DNA from: a virus
Strand: one strand, 5' to 3'
IMG/VR virus record: IMGVR_UViG_3300011115_000389
Location: 1 to 36,793 of that record
Length of the DNA: 36,793 bases
Shown here piece after piece: positions 5,054 to 13,770 of the stretch; the stretch's first letter is position 1; every line of letters begins with the position of its first letter. The notes below the pieces were generated by a model. It ran no database searches and was not told the origin of the DNA. It worked only from the letters and a program-made list of their open reading frames with translations. Both the position numbers and the translations under genes were made by a program.

Positions 5054-7314
5054 TGGATTATTCAGGTGTAGCAGCGGCAGGACGTGTGGCAAGCGGTGGG
5101 GGCAACAAGAAGAACAGCCCCGGCGAAGTGCTTGACACTATGCGAAGCCGTCTGTCTATGGCCGTCTCGGCGTTCTCTGAAAGCCGCGAAGACGAACTGG
5201 ATGATCTACGCTTCTTTGCCGGCTCACCTGACAATCAGTGGCAGTGGCCTGCGGATGTCTTGGCGACACGCGGGTCTGTGCAGGGCCAGACAATCAACGC
5301 ACGGCCATGCCTGACCATCAACAAGCTGCCGCAGCACGTCCGTCAGGTGACGAACGACCAACGGCAGAACCGCCCCGCCGGTAAGGTCATTCCTGCGGAT
5401 GACAATGCCGACATTGAAGTGGCTGAAGTTTTTGATGGTATGGTACGCCATATCGAATATATGTCCGACGCGGATGTTGCCTACGACACGGCGTGCGAGA
5501 ACCAGGTAACTTACGGCGAAGGTTACATCCGTCTTTTGACCGAATACGTCTCGGATGATTCGTTCGATCAGGACATCAAGATCGGCCGTATCCGCAACTC
5601 TTTCAGCGTCTACATGGATCCTACCATTCAAGATCCGTGCGGGTCTGATGCGGAATGGTGCTTCATTACTGAAGATATGCTGCTTGAGGACTACACACGC
5701 CAGTTTCCAGACGCTATGCCGGTGTCGTCCATCCAGACGCAAGGCGTAGGCGATGAAAACCTGTCGCAGTGGGTCAATGAGAACACCGTACGCATCGCCG
5801 AGTACTTCTATGCGTCCTATGAGCAGGCCAAACTGAACCTGTACCCCGGCAACAACGCTGTGTTTGACGGAACACGCGAAGATAAAGCCGCCAAGGAGAT
5901 GGGCCTCAAGCCAATTAAGTCCCGCACTGTCCAGCGCCGTAGTATCAAGTGGTGCAAGACAAACGGTTACGAGATGATTGAGGAAAACGACTGGGCAGGC
6001 GACTGGATCCCGGTCATCCGCGTCGTCGGTAACGAATTTGAAGTTGATGGGCGTATTTTTGTGTCAGGATTGGTACGAAACGCCAAAGACGCCCAGCGTA
6101 TGTACAATTATTGGGTATCTCAAGAGACTGAAATGCTCGCACTGGCCCCAAAAGCCCCGTTTATCGGGTATGGCGGTCAATTTGAAGGCTACGAGTTGCA
6201 ATGGAAGACAGCCAATACGAATAACTGGCCGTATTTGGAAGTAAACCCCGACGTTACAGACGGTCAGGGCGGTGTTTTGCCACTTCCACAGCGTTCTATG
6301 CCTCCAATGGCTCAAACAGGGCTTATTCAGGCTAAAATGGGCGCTTCTGACGACATTAAAGCGACCACTGGGCAGTATGATTCAAGCCTTGGCCAAACGT
6401 CAAATGAGCGGTCTGGAAGGGCTATTTTGGCCCGCGAGCGGCAGGGCGACGTTGGAACGTATCACTATGTGGACAATCTGGCTCGTGCCATCCGCTACAC
6501 GACCCGTCAGATCGTTAATCTGATCCCTAAGATTTACGACACGCAACGCATCGCCCGCATCATCGGGCTTGATGGCGAAACGAGCATGGTCAAGATTGAC
6601 CCGACACAGCAAGAGCCAATTAAGAAGATCGTCAACCAAGACAACATCGTGATCGACAAGATCTACAACCCAGGCGTCGGTAAATACGATGTGTGCGTCA
6701 CGACCGGCCCAAGCTACATGACAAAGCGTCAGGAAGCTCTTGATTCGATGGCGCAGCTTCTGCAAGGCAACCCGCAATTGTGGGCTGTGGCAGGCGATTT
6801 GTTTATTAAGAACATGGACTGGCCCGGCGCTCAAGAAATGGCAAAGCGGTTTGCCAAGACGATTGATCCCAAGCTGTTGTCCAACGACGACAAACCACCT
6901 GAACTGCAAGCTGCTGAACAGCAGATTCAGGCGATGGGCCAAGAGATGGATCAGATGCACCAGATGTTGCAAAACGTCGGTAAGTCGATGGAAGCGCAGG
7001 ATCTGGCGGTCAAGGAATTTGAAGCCACAATCAAGGCTTACGACGCTGAAACCAAGCGTATCTCGGCTGTTCAGGCGTCTATGACACCTGAGCAAATTCA
7101 GGACATCGTGCTTGGAACCGTGCATGGCATGATTACAAGCGGCGATCTCGTCAATCAGATGCCTGGACAGGAACTGCCGGGGGAAATGCAAAATGATATG
7201 CAAATGCCACCTGATATGGGTGCTGCACCACCACCGCCACCCGACATGGGCGGCGCGTTGCCGTCTGACATGGGCGCTATGCCGCCGCCTGATATGGGAG
7301 CCATACCACAATGA
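5053..7314 (+). CDS. Portal protein, P22-like
   Basis: This 753-residue protein is close in size to P22 gp1 (725). The portal is a dodecameric ring at one vertex through which DNA passes, and it joins the head to the gp4-like adaptor. P22-type features are the N-terminal ESREDELDDLRFFAGSPDNQW stretch, the TINKLPQHVRQVTNDQRQNRPAG block near residues 85-105, and the long C-terminal coiled coil (residues 615-700, Gln/Met-rich heptads) that would form the barrel. The last 60 residues are Met, Pro, Gly and Asp repeats (PPPDMGA), low in complexity and probably disordered. The start overlaps the previous stop. Confidence 0.95.
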   Translation: MDYSGVAAAGRVASGGGNKKNSPGEVLDTMRSRLSMAVSAFSESREDELDDLRFFAGSPDNQWQWPADVLATRGSVQGQTINARPCLTINKLPQHVRQVTNDQRQNRPAGKVIPADDNADIEVAEVFDGMVRHIEYMSDADVAYDTACENQVTYGEGYIRLLTEYVSDDSFDQDIKIGRIRNSFSVYMDPTIQDPCGSDAEWCFITEDMLLEDYTRQFPDAMPVSSIQTQGVGDENLSQWVNENTVRIAEYFYASYEQAKLNLYPGNNAVFDGTREDKAAKEMGLKPIKSRTVQRRSIKWCKTNGYEMIEENDWAGDWIPVIRVVGNEFEVDGRIFVSGLVRNAKDAQRMYNYWVSQETEMLALAPKAPFIGYGGQFEGYELQWKTANTNNWPYLEVNPDVTDGQGGVLPLPQRSMPPMAQTGLIQAKMGASDDIKATTGQYDSSLGQTSNERSGRAILARERQGDVGTYHYVDNLARAIRYTTRQIVNLIPKIYDTQRIARIIGLDGETSMVKIDPTQQEPIKKIVNQDNIVIDKIYNPGVGKYDVCVTTGPSYMTKRQEALDSMAQLLQGNPQLWAVAGDLFIKNMDWPGAQEMAKRFAKTIDPKLLSNDDKPPELQAAEQQIQAMGQEMDQMHQMLQNVGKSMEAQDLAVKEFEATIKAYDAETKRISAVQASMTPEQIQDIVLGTVHGMITSGDLVNQMPGQELPGEMQNDMQMPPDMGAAPPPPPDMGGALPSDMGAMPPPDMGAIPQ

Positions 7315-7673
7315 AAGCCGCTGATTTTGTAGGTTTGCTGTTCTTGGCGCGGGATGTAACCCATTCCGTTCACTTGAACACGCGCAGTTACGCCAAGCAT
7401 AAAGCCTTGCAGAAGTTCTATGAGGGCATTGTAGGCTTGGCTGACACGTTTGCTGAAGCCTACCAAGGCCGGTATGGATTGATGGGCGGCATCACGCTTC
7501 AGACAGCCAAAAAGACGGCTAATGTCACCGAGTTTTTGCAAGACCAACTTGACGAGATTGAAACTGCGCGTAGCAAGGTCGTAGACAAAGACGACACAGC
7601 GTTGCACAACATCATCGACGAAATTGTGGCTCTTTATCTGTCCACTCTCTACAAACTGAAATTTTTGGCGTAA
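7311..7673 (+). CDS. DUF5856-like helical protein, 120 aa
   Basis: This helical protein overlaps the portal stop by four bases (ATGA). The sequence ADFVGLLFLARDVTHSVHLNTRSYAKHKALQKFYEGI, then LADTFAEAYQGRYG, matches the pattern I know as DUF5856, with conserved H17/H21-type histidines and acidic residues reminiscent of a small four-helix bundle. DUF5856 proteins commonly sit among phage head genes, but their role is unestablished. The dependence on portal translation suggests a structural or assembly role. Confidence 0.85.
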   Translation: MKAADFVGLLFLARDVTHSVHLNTRSYAKHKALQKFYEGIVGLADTFAEAYQGRYGLMGGITLQTAKKTANVTEFLQDQLDEIETARSKVVDKDDTALHNIIDEIVALYLSTLYKLKFLA

Positions 7674-7682
7674 GGAGCTAAC

Positions 7683-7952
7683 ATGGCAAATTATATGCAG
7701 CTTGCTGCTACTCAACAGGTTAAAGTCGGCGCGGGCAAACTCTATGGGATTTTTGTCTCTGCCACGTCTAGCGGTACTTTAGTGGTGTATGATTCTGGTG
7801 CAAAAGATACTAACGACCCCAAAATATCCAACACGATTACGCTGACTGCGGGAACTTCATATTTGAACTTCCCAGCGGGGCTGTTTTTTAGTAAAGGACT
7901 TTATATCGTACTTGGCGGCACGTCCGCTCAATTTACGGTAGCATATGAGTAA
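7683..7952 (+). CDS. Small beta-rich head protein, 89 aa
   Basis: The start at 7683 has AAGGAG 7 bases upstream. The protein (MANYMQLAATQQVKVGAG...) is short, glycine and threonine-rich and alternates hydrophobic residues (TLVVYDSG, NTITLTAGTSYLNFP, GLYIVLGGTSAQFTVAYE), suggesting a small beta sandwich. It lies between portal and scaffold. Many phages carry a decoration or fibre-like protein of this kind; I recognise the end motif but cannot assign a specific role. Confidence 0.75.
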   Translation: MANYMQLAATQQVKVGAGKLYGIFVSATSSGTLVVYDSGAKDTNDPKISNTITLTAGTSYLNFPAGLFFSKGLYIVLGGTSAQFTVAYE

Positions 7953-7994
7953 CCGTATTGGTGCGGCTCACCAAGGATTCTACAAGGATCAAAA

Positions 7995-8732
7995 ATGTCT
8001 GAAGAAGATGTGTTAGCGGTAACGCCCGCGCCGGAACAGGAAGCGACGACGGCCCCTGAACCTGAGCTACAACAGTCGGATGACGCGCCGGCCAAAGTCT
8101 TCACACAAGAAGAGTTGGACGCTATTGTCAGCAAAAGGCTTGCTAAAGCAGAACGGAAATGGGCAAAAATGCAAGCGCCTTCAGCGCCTGTAACGCCTGT
8201 TACACCGCCTTCTTTAGATCAATTTGGTACTGTTGACGAGTATGCTGAAGCTAGAGCAGAGCAGATCATACAAACGCGGCAGCAACAGGCAAGACACTCC
8301 GAAATTGTTTCGGCGTATCAAGATCGTGAAGAGGATGCGAGGGACAAGTACGAGGACTTTGAACAAGTCGCGTACAATCCTAATCTTCCAATCACAACCG
8401 TGATGGCCCAGACAATACAGGCTTCCGAGATCGGCCCTGAAGTAGCGTACTACTTAGGGGCTAACCCGAAAGAAGCTGACCGGATTTCACGCCTTGAACC
8501 AATGATACAAGCCAAGGAAATTGGACGGATTGAAGCCAAATTGGTTACAGATCCACCTGTTAAGAAGTCAACGAGCGCACCTAGTCCTATATCTCCTGTC
8601 ACTGCTAGAAACAGTGGAAACCCGGCCTTTGACACCACCGACCCTCGGTCTGTAAAGACAATGAGTGCTTCGGAATGGATCGCCGCAGACCGGCTCAGGC
8701 AGAGAAAGAAATGGGAAGCGGCACACCGTTAA
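7995..8732 (+). CDS. Scaffolding protein
   Basis: This 245-residue protein is placed directly ahead of the coat gene. The first 40 residues are acidic, proline and alanine-rich (EEDVLAVTPAPEQEATTAPEPE). Next comes a helical stretch with EELDAIVSKRLAKAERKW near 38-55, and Gln/Glu-rich helices follow. The C-terminus is basic and helical (SASEWIAADRLRQRKKWEAAHR), like the coat-binding end of P22 gp8. Scaffolds fill the prohead, shape the coat shell and leave before DNA entry. The ribosome site AAGGA is 6 bases from the start. The assignment rests on position and on these composition features. Confidence 0.85.
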   Translation: MSEEDVLAVTPAPEQEATTAPEPELQQSDDAPAKVFTQEELDAIVSKRLAKAERKWAKMQAPSAPVTPVTPPSLDQFGTVDEYAEARAEQIIQTRQQQARHSEIVSAYQDREEDARDKYEDFEQVAYNPNLPITTVMAQTIQASEIGPEVAYYLGANPKEADRISRLEPMIQAKEIGRIEAKLVTDPPVKKSTSAPSPISPVTARNSGNPAFDTTDPRSVKTMSASEWIAADRLRQRKKWEAAHR

Positions 8733-8755
8733 CACAGCTTTTGAAAGGCTAAATC

Positions 8756-9970
8756 ATGGCGAACTCTATTCTTACTATTGACATGATCACCCGTAAGGCT
8801 CTCGAAATTCTTGAGAACAACCTGGTGATCACCCGTAACTGCAACCGTCAGTATGACGATTCTTTCGCTGTTGAAGGCGCAAAGATCGGCTCAACACTCC
8901 GCATCCGTCTCCCAGACCGCGCTCTCGTCACTGACGGCGCTGCTCTCCAGGTGCAGGATGACAACGAGCAGTACACAACCCTGACCGTTGCTTCGCAGAA
9001 GCACATTGGCGTCAACTTCACATCGGCAGAACTGACGATGCAGTTGGACGACTTCGCTGAACGTGTTCTCAAGCCTCGTATCAGCCAGTTGGCTTCCTCG
9101 GTTGATGCCGACGTTGCTAACGCCTATAAGAGCATCTATTCGTCGGTTGGAACGCCAGGCACGACACCATCTACGTCGCTGGTTCTTCTTCAGGCACAGC
9201 AGAAGCTCAACGAATATGCCGCCCCAATGAATGATCGTTACGCAACAGTTAACCCTGCTGCTAACGCGAACCTCGTTGAAGGCATGAAGGGCTTCTTCAA
9301 CCCAGTTGACACCATTAGCCGCCAGTTCAAAAACGGTTTGATGGGCACAGGTGTTCTTGGCTACGACGAGATCAATATGTCTCAGTCGATTGCCCAGCAC
9401 ACGACTGGTTCGCGTTCGGCTTCGGACACGATCCTTGTCAACGGCGCTGTGTCAACGCAGGGCCAGTCCACCATCAACCTTGATGGCGGCACAGGTTCGG
9501 CTACGTTCGCCGTCGGCGACGTGTTCACGATTGCTAACGTGTACTCCGTCAACCCACAGACCCGTCAGTCAACCGGCAGCTTGCAACAGTTCGTTGTAAC
9601 CGCCACTGCTACGGCATCTTCGGGCGCGTGGACAAACGTTGCAATTTCGCCTGCCATCTACACCTCGTCTAACGCTCTTGCCACAGTGGACTCGTTCCCT
9701 ACTGACAACGCGGCAGTCACGGTGCTTGGTGCAGCGTCCACAACGTACCCACAGAACCTTGTATACCAGAAGAACGCGATTACCCTTGGTACAGCGGATC
9801 TCCTGCTTCCACAGGGCGTGGATATGGCATCTCGTCAGGTTCATAACGGCATCTCGTTGCGTATTGTTCGTCAGTACGACATCAACAATGACCGTATGCC
9901 TTGCCGTATTGACGTGCTGTATGGCTACTCCGTGATTCGTGCGCCTATGGCAGCTCGTATCTGGGGTTAA
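8756..9970 (+). CDS. Major coat protein, P22 gp5-like
   Basis: This 404-residue capsid subunit forms the icosahedral shell with an HK97 fold. The N-terminal pattern ALEILENNLVITRNCNRQYDDSF and then KIGSTLRIRLPDRALVTDGAALQVQD is typical of the P22 coat family. The SQKHIGVNFTSAELTMQLDDFAERVLKPRI block also fits. Codon use here is markedly more GC-biased at third positions (aac, gtc, ctc) than in neighbouring genes, as expected for the most highly expressed protein. An AAGG ribosome site precedes it and a strong terminator follows at 9976. Confidence 0.95.
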   Translation: MANSILTIDMITRKALEILENNLVITRNCNRQYDDSFAVEGAKIGSTLRIRLPDRALVTDGAALQVQDDNEQYTTLTVASQKHIGVNFTSAELTMQLDDFAERVLKPRISQLASSVDADVANAYKSIYSSVGTPGTTPSTSLVLLQAQQKLNEYAAPMNDRYATVNPAANANLVEGMKGFFNPVDTISRQFKNGLMGTGVLGYDEINMSQSIAQHTTGSRSASDTILVNGAVSTQGQSTINLDGGTGSATFAVGDVFTIANVYSVNPQTRQSTGSLQQFVVTATATASSGAWTNVAISPAIYTSSNALATVDSFPTDNAAVTVLGAASTTYPQNLVYQKNAITLGTADLLLPQGVDMASRQVHNGISLRIVRQYDINNDRMPCRIDVLYGYSVIRAPMAARIWG

Positions 9971-9975
9971 TTTTT

Positions 9976-10005
9976 AACTCAGGGCATAACGCCCTGAGTT
10001 TTTCC
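9976..10005 (+). terminator. Rho-independent terminator after the coat gene
   Basis: A perfect 10-base stem (aactcagggc / gccctgagtt) with a 5-base loop is followed by tttcctttttt. It lies 6 bases after the coat stop and would reduce transcription into the minor head and tail genes. Confidence 0.85.
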
Positions 10006-10027
10006 TTTTTTCTTGTGGAGAATTACT

Positions 10028-10441
10028 ATGGGTCTTCCTTCTGTAGGCGGCGGCTATCAGTTTAATGATGGCAATCTTAGCGAAGTTAAAATGTCTGTTG
10101 CATCGGCTCCGGCCACTGCCGCAGACACCGCAACTTTAACCGTGGATCAGTTGCTTAATGGCATTATCATTGGCACACCAACAGCGACAGCAATCTATAC
10201 GCTTCCGCTTGCGGCAACCCTTGATAATACGTTGACCAACGGAAAAGTTGGTACAACTTTTGACTTCCGCGTTATCACAGCGGCGGCATACGGCATTACA
10301 ATCGCAACCAACACAGGTTGGACGATTGGCTCATCTGGCACGCAGGGTCTTATGACCGTTGCGGCAACTGCCGGTACAGTTCGTTCATTCCGCGCCCGTA
10401 AAACGGGCGATGGCACTTGGGCGCTCTACGCGATCTCGTAA
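10028..10441 (+). CDS. Putative head or fibre-associated protein, 137 aa
   Basis: The start at 10028 (MGLPSVGGGYQFNDG) follows GGAG by 7 bases. From residue 36 onward the protein is a beta-rich domain (ATLTVDQLLNGIII...YTLPLA...FDFRVI...SFRARKTGDGTWALYAIS). The same domain recurs at the C-terminus of the protein at 14570-15091, so the two are paralogous. Position right after the coat suggests a decoration protein, but the shared domain also occurs in fibre proteins. The gene is bracketed by two hairpins (9976 and 10449), which gives it its own expression level. Confidence 0.8.
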   Translation: MGLPSVGGGYQFNDGNLSEVKMSVASAPATAADTATLTVDQLLNGIIIGTPTATAIYTLPLAATLDNTLTNGKVGTTFDFRVITAAAYGITIATNTGWTIGSSGTQGLMTVAATAGTVRSFRARKTGDGTWALYAIS

Positions 10442-10448
10442 TAAAAAC

Positions 10449-10475
10449 GGGGCGGGGTAATTCCCGCCCCAATTT
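10449..10475 (+). terminator. GC-rich hairpin, weak terminator
   Basis: An 8-base perfect stem (ggggcggg / cccgcccc) with a gtaatt loop is followed by aattt. The short U tract suggests partial termination or mRNA 3'-end protection. Confidence 0.6.
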
Positions 10476-10488
10476 CAAAGGGCAAAAA

Positions 10489-10659
10489 ATGAACGTCATC
10501 CTTGAGCATCCGGTACACGGCAGAAAAATTGCTATTTCCGAAATGGAAATTCAACACGATAAAGAACATGGCTGGGTTCGCGCTAAAGATAAACCAGTTG
10601 ATAACCAGACTACAAATGAGTTAGAAGTACGTCGTCGTCGTAAGCCAGACGAGGCATAA
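10489..10659 (+). CDS. Small hypothetical protein, 56 aa
   Basis: The frame begins at 10489 (MNVILEHPVHGRKIAISEMEIQ) after an AAAGGG ribosome site. The N-terminal half has a compact pattern, VILEHPxHGRKIAI then E.E...D..HGWVR, which I have seen in phage proteins between coat and adaptor genes. The C-terminal end is basic (EVRRRRKPDEA). There is no catalytic motif. Similar short proteins sometimes contain a Rho N-terminal-like fold, but that cannot be shown here. Confidence 0.75.
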   Translation: MNVILEHPVHGRKIAISEMEIQHDKEHGWVRAKDKPVDNQTTNELEVRRRRKPDEA

Positions 10660-10668
10660 GGAGCCACC

Positions 10669-11382
10669 ATGACGACTACCGCAGGAGATCAAATCAACGG
10701 CGCTTTGCGGCTCATTGGTCAGCTTGCAGAAGCCGAAACACCGACTGCGGCAGCGTCTCAAGACGCTCTTACCGCGCTCAATCAAATGATTGATTCATGG
10801 AACACGGAACGTCTAGCTGTCTTTTCTACGCAAGACCAAATTTTTGATTGGCCGCCTAACGTCCTTAGCCGTACACTCGGCCCTTCCGGTGATTTTGTTG
10901 GCAACCGTCCGATACTTCTGGATGACTCCACATACTTCATCGACACGGCGTCGGGCATCTCTTACGGCATCAAGATCATCAATCAACAGCAATACGACGG
11001 TATTGCGGTTAAAACAGTCACTAGCACATACCCGCAAGTGATCTGGATTAACATGAGTTACCCCAACATTGAAATGTATGTGTACCCCAAGCCTACCAAG
11101 GTGCTTGAGTGGCATTTCATTTCTGTTGAAGAGTTAACCCAGCCTGCGTTGCTGTCCACCACTCTTGCTTTCCCGCCGGGTTATCTGAGAGCGTTCAAAT
11201 ACAATCTCGCCTGTGAAATTGCGGCTGAATTTGGCGTAGAACCGCCACCGCAAGTGCAACGCATTGCAATGACATCTAAACGCAATTTGAAGCGCATCAA
11301 TAACCCTGATGATGTCATGTCTATCCCATACGCAATTGTCGGAACTCGTCAAAGATTTAATATTTTTGCAGGGAACTACTAA
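10669..11382 (+). CDS. Head-tail adaptor, P22 gp4-like
   Basis: This 237-residue protein has the P22 gp4 pattern, in which the first half is helical: GDQINGALRLIGQLAEAETPTAAASQDALTALNQMIDSWNTERL. Later come LAFPPGYLRAFKYNLACEIAAEFG (about residues 160-190) and a C-terminus ending in a short extended tail. In P22, twelve gp4 molecules bind the portal and plug the tail knob. An AAGGAG site precedes the start. The stop overlaps the next gene by one base (TAATG), fitting stepwise assembly of gp4 then gp10. Confidence 0.9.
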   Translation: MTTTAGDQINGALRLIGQLAEAETPTAAASQDALTALNQMIDSWNTERLAVFSTQDQIFDWPPNVLSRTLGPSGDFVGNRPILLDDSTYFIDTASGISYGIKIINQQQYDGIAVKTVTSTYPQVIWINMSYPNIEMYVYPKPTKVLEWHFISVEELTQPALLSTTLAFPPGYLRAFKYNLACEIAAEFGVEPPPQVQRIAMTSKRNLKRINNPDDVMSIPYAIVGTRQRFNIFAGNY

Positions 11383-12821
11383 TGAAATCGCCAATTCTGG
11401 GGCAAAGTTACGTTGCAAGAAGCGTAAACGCTTCTGCAAATCGTATGATAAATTTGTTCCCGGAAGCTACACTTCAATCTGGTCAGACCGCTGGGTTTCT
11501 TAACCGCGCTCCAGGTTTGCGTTTGCTTAATACTATTGGCGGCGGCCCTATTCGCGGGTTATGGTCACCGCAGCTCACAGGGCAAGAAGCGTATGTTGTT
11601 TCGGGGTTTTCTTTCTATAAAATTGACACCAATTACCAAGCTACTTTTTTAGGTAATGTACTTGGTTCTGGCCCTGTATCTATAACAGACAACGGAACGC
11701 AAATTTTTATCGCGGCGAACCCTTTTGGCTACATCTACAACATGACTACCAACGTATTTGCGCAAATCACAGATCCTGATTTTGCCGGCGCGTCTACGGT
11801 AGGTTTTCTTGACGGGTATTTTGTATTTACGCAACCTAACAGCCAAGTATTTTGGGTAACAAACCTTCTAGATGGCACTTCGGTAGAGCCGTTAAATTTT
11901 GCCAGCGCTGAAGGTTCACCTGATGATTTGGTCGGGCTAATTGTTGACCATCGCGAAGTGTGGTTGTTTGGAACCAGTTCTGTCGAGGTTTGGTATAACG
12001 CAGGCACGGTAGGGTTTCCGCTTGAACGTATTCAAGGCGCGTTTAACGAAATCGGGTGCGCGGCGGCGTACTCTATTGCCAAACTTGACAACGGATTGTT
12101 TTGGCTTGGATCTGATGCGCGAGGACAAGGTATTGTCTACCGCGCTAACGGTTACACTGGAACCCGCGTATCAACGCACGCCGTCGAATGGCAAATTCAA
12201 CAGTACGGCAACATATCGGACGCCATTGGCTACACATACCAACAAGACGGTCATTCGTTTTACGTTTTAACTTTTCCATCAGCTAACGCTACTTGGGTGT
12301 ACGACGTAGCGACAGATAACTGGCATGAACGGGCGTCTTTCAGCAACGGCGAATTTGGGCGTCATAGGTCTAATTGCCAGATGTCGTTCAATAACGAGAT
12401 TATCGTAGGCGACTACAATGACAGCCGCATATATGCGTTTGATCTGGATAAATATTCAGATGATACCGCGGTGCAAAAATGGCTTCGTTCTTGGCGGGCG
12501 CTTCCCCCTGATGCAAACAATTTAACCCGCACAGCGCAGCACACACTTCAACTTATTTGTGAATCTGGTGTCGGGCTTAATGATGGGCAGGGAAGTGACC
12601 CGCAAGTAATGCTTCGGTGGTCGGATGATGGCGGGCATACCTGGTCTAACGAGCATTGGACATCTATGGGTAAAATAGGTGTATACGGAGCCCGTGCTAT
12701 CTGGCGGCGGTTGGGTATGACTACCAAGTTACGCGACCGCGTGTATGAAGTATCGGGAACAGACCCTGTTAAAATTGCTATATTAGGTGCAGAACTTAAC
12801 CTGAGTGGAACCAGTGCCTAA
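11382..12821 (+). CDS. Packaged DNA stabilisation protein, P22 gp10-like
   Basis: This 479-residue protein is about the size of P22 gp10 (472). The N-terminus, SYVARSVNASANRMINLFPE then PGLRLL, is the usual start of this family, and beta-propeller-like repeats follow (VSGFSFYKID, FIAANPFGYIYN, YFVFTQPN, VWLFGTSSVEVWYNAG). WSDDGGHTWSNEHWTSMGKIG near residue 425 is another family hallmark. gp10 closes the portal channel under the adaptor. It starts on the stop codon of the gp4-like gene. Confidence 0.92.
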   Translation: MKSPILGQSYVARSVNASANRMINLFPEATLQSGQTAGFLNRAPGLRLLNTIGGGPIRGLWSPQLTGQEAYVVSGFSFYKIDTNYQATFLGNVLGSGPVSITDNGTQIFIAANPFGYIYNMTTNVFAQITDPDFAGASTVGFLDGYFVFTQPNSQVFWVTNLLDGTSVEPLNFASAEGSPDDLVGLIVDHREVWLFGTSSVEVWYNAGTVGFPLERIQGAFNEIGCAAAYSIAKLDNGLFWLGSDARGQGIVYRANGYTGTRVSTHAVEWQIQQYGNISDAIGYTYQQDGHSFYVLTFPSANATWVYDVATDNWHERASFSNGEFGRHRSNCQMSFNNEIIVGDYNDSRIYAFDLDKYSDDTAVQKWLRSWRALPPDANNLTRTAQHTLQLICESGVGLNDGQGSDPQVMLRWSDDGGHTWSNEHWTSMGKIGVYGARAIWRRLGMTTKLRDRVYEVSGTDPVKIAILGAELNLSGTSA

Positions 12822-13269
12822 TCCAAATCAAATCCCTTCCTCACGCACAGCATTTCTTGACCCTGTAACGGGGTTAATCTCTAGGGTATGGTTTCGGTTT
12901 TTTGAAAATATCAACACTATCGTAAGCGGCGTGTATACGCCGACGCTCACCAATACCACTAACATTGCCGCAAGCACGCCTTTTGAGTGCCAATATTTGC
13001 AAGTGTATGATGTTGTGACGGTGAGCGGGCGGGTTACCATACAAGCCACTGCCATTGGCGCGTGTAACTTGAAAATGACGCTTCCTGTTGCAAGCACGTT
13101 TACGGCGGTGGGCCAAGCAGGCGGTACTCTTGCTACAACAACTTCTGGCGGCACGGCGCAAGGCGGTGTTATAGCTGACATAATTGGGGACAAGTTTGAA
13201 TTCCGTTTTACGGCTACAGACACTGTCAGTACGGGCTACACGTTTACGGCTACCTATCGGATTGTCTAA
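12814..13269 (+). CDS. Putative tail needle or fibre-associated protein, 151 aa
   Basis: The start is taken as GTG at 12814 (PNPNQIPSSRTAFLDPVTGLISRVWFRFF). GTG at 12805 would also be possible and adds three residues. The N-terminal PNQLPxxRxxFLDPxTGxISRxWxRFFxN pattern is a recurring attachment motif in tail proteins of P22-like and marine phages. The rest is a beta-rich, threonine-rich domain (YTPTLTN..., YLQVYDVVTVSGRV, LKMTLP). It follows the gp10-like gene, where a P22-type needle gene would lie, but it lacks a coiled coil, so a fibre-linking role is more likely. Confidence 0.78.
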   Translation: MPNPNQIPSSRTAFLDPVTGLISRVWFRFFENINTIVSGVYTPTLTNTTNIAASTPFECQYLQVYDVVTVSGRVTIQATAIGACNLKMTLPVASTFTAVGQAGGTLATTTSGGTAQGGVIADIIGDKFEFRFTATDTVSTGYTFTATYRIV

Positions 13270-13296
13270 ACCTAAAAATAGATGTAAGGTGCAACT

Positions 13297-13770
13297 ATGT
13301 CAGTTTCTTTATCACCTCTTGCAGGCGCTGCATGGCAGTTCTTCGACAACAACGGAGCGCCGTTGGCGGGAGGGTTGCTGTACACCTATACCGCCGGGAC
13401 TACTACACCTCTTGCGTCTTACACAAGTTCTTCAGGTGCAACCGCGCACTCTAACCCGATTGTTTTAGACGCCGCAGGGCGTGTTCCGTATGAAGTCTGG
13501 CTAGACTCGCTCTCGGTGTATAAGTTTGTTTTGGAAACTTCGGCTGCGGTTCAAATAGGAGCGTGGGATAATATAAGCCCATCTTCGGGCGGCGGCGGCG
13601 GCGGTGCTACTGGCGGCGGTAATGATAAGGTTTTTTATCTGAACGATCAAATAGTTACAACTAACTATGCTATCCCTACTGACAATAACGCCGGCACATT
13701 TGGGCCGCTTACCATTGCCGCAAACATAACCGTCACTATCCCGGCAAACAGCACCTGGAGTATCATCTAA
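13297..13770 (+). CDS. Tail fibre adaptor-like protein, 157 aa
   Basis: Residues 1-95 carry a common phage tail-binding domain: PLAGAAWQFFDNNGAPLAGGLLYTY, TAGTTTPLASY, then NPIVLDAAGRVPYEVWLD and YKFVL. It attaches a fibre or spike to the tail. A six-glycine linker follows at about 100-105, then a short beta segment ending NSTWSII. An AAGG site lies 9 bases before the start, and the stop overlaps the next start (TAATG). Because the receptor-binding part is short, this may act together with the glycine-rich protein encoded next. Confidence 0.85.
   Translation: MSVSLSPLAGAAWQFFDNNGAPLAGGLLYTYTAGTTTPLASYTSSSGATAHSNPIVLDAAGRVPYEVWLDSLSVYKFVLETSAAVQIGAWDNISPSSGGGGGGATGGGNDKVFYLNDQIVTTNYAIPTDNNAGTFGPLTIAANITVTIPANSTWSII

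Noticed and set aside
6400-7311. Long leftward frame opposite the portal gene (303 codons)
   Set aside because: Antisense shadow rich in His, Arg and Leu, with no motif.
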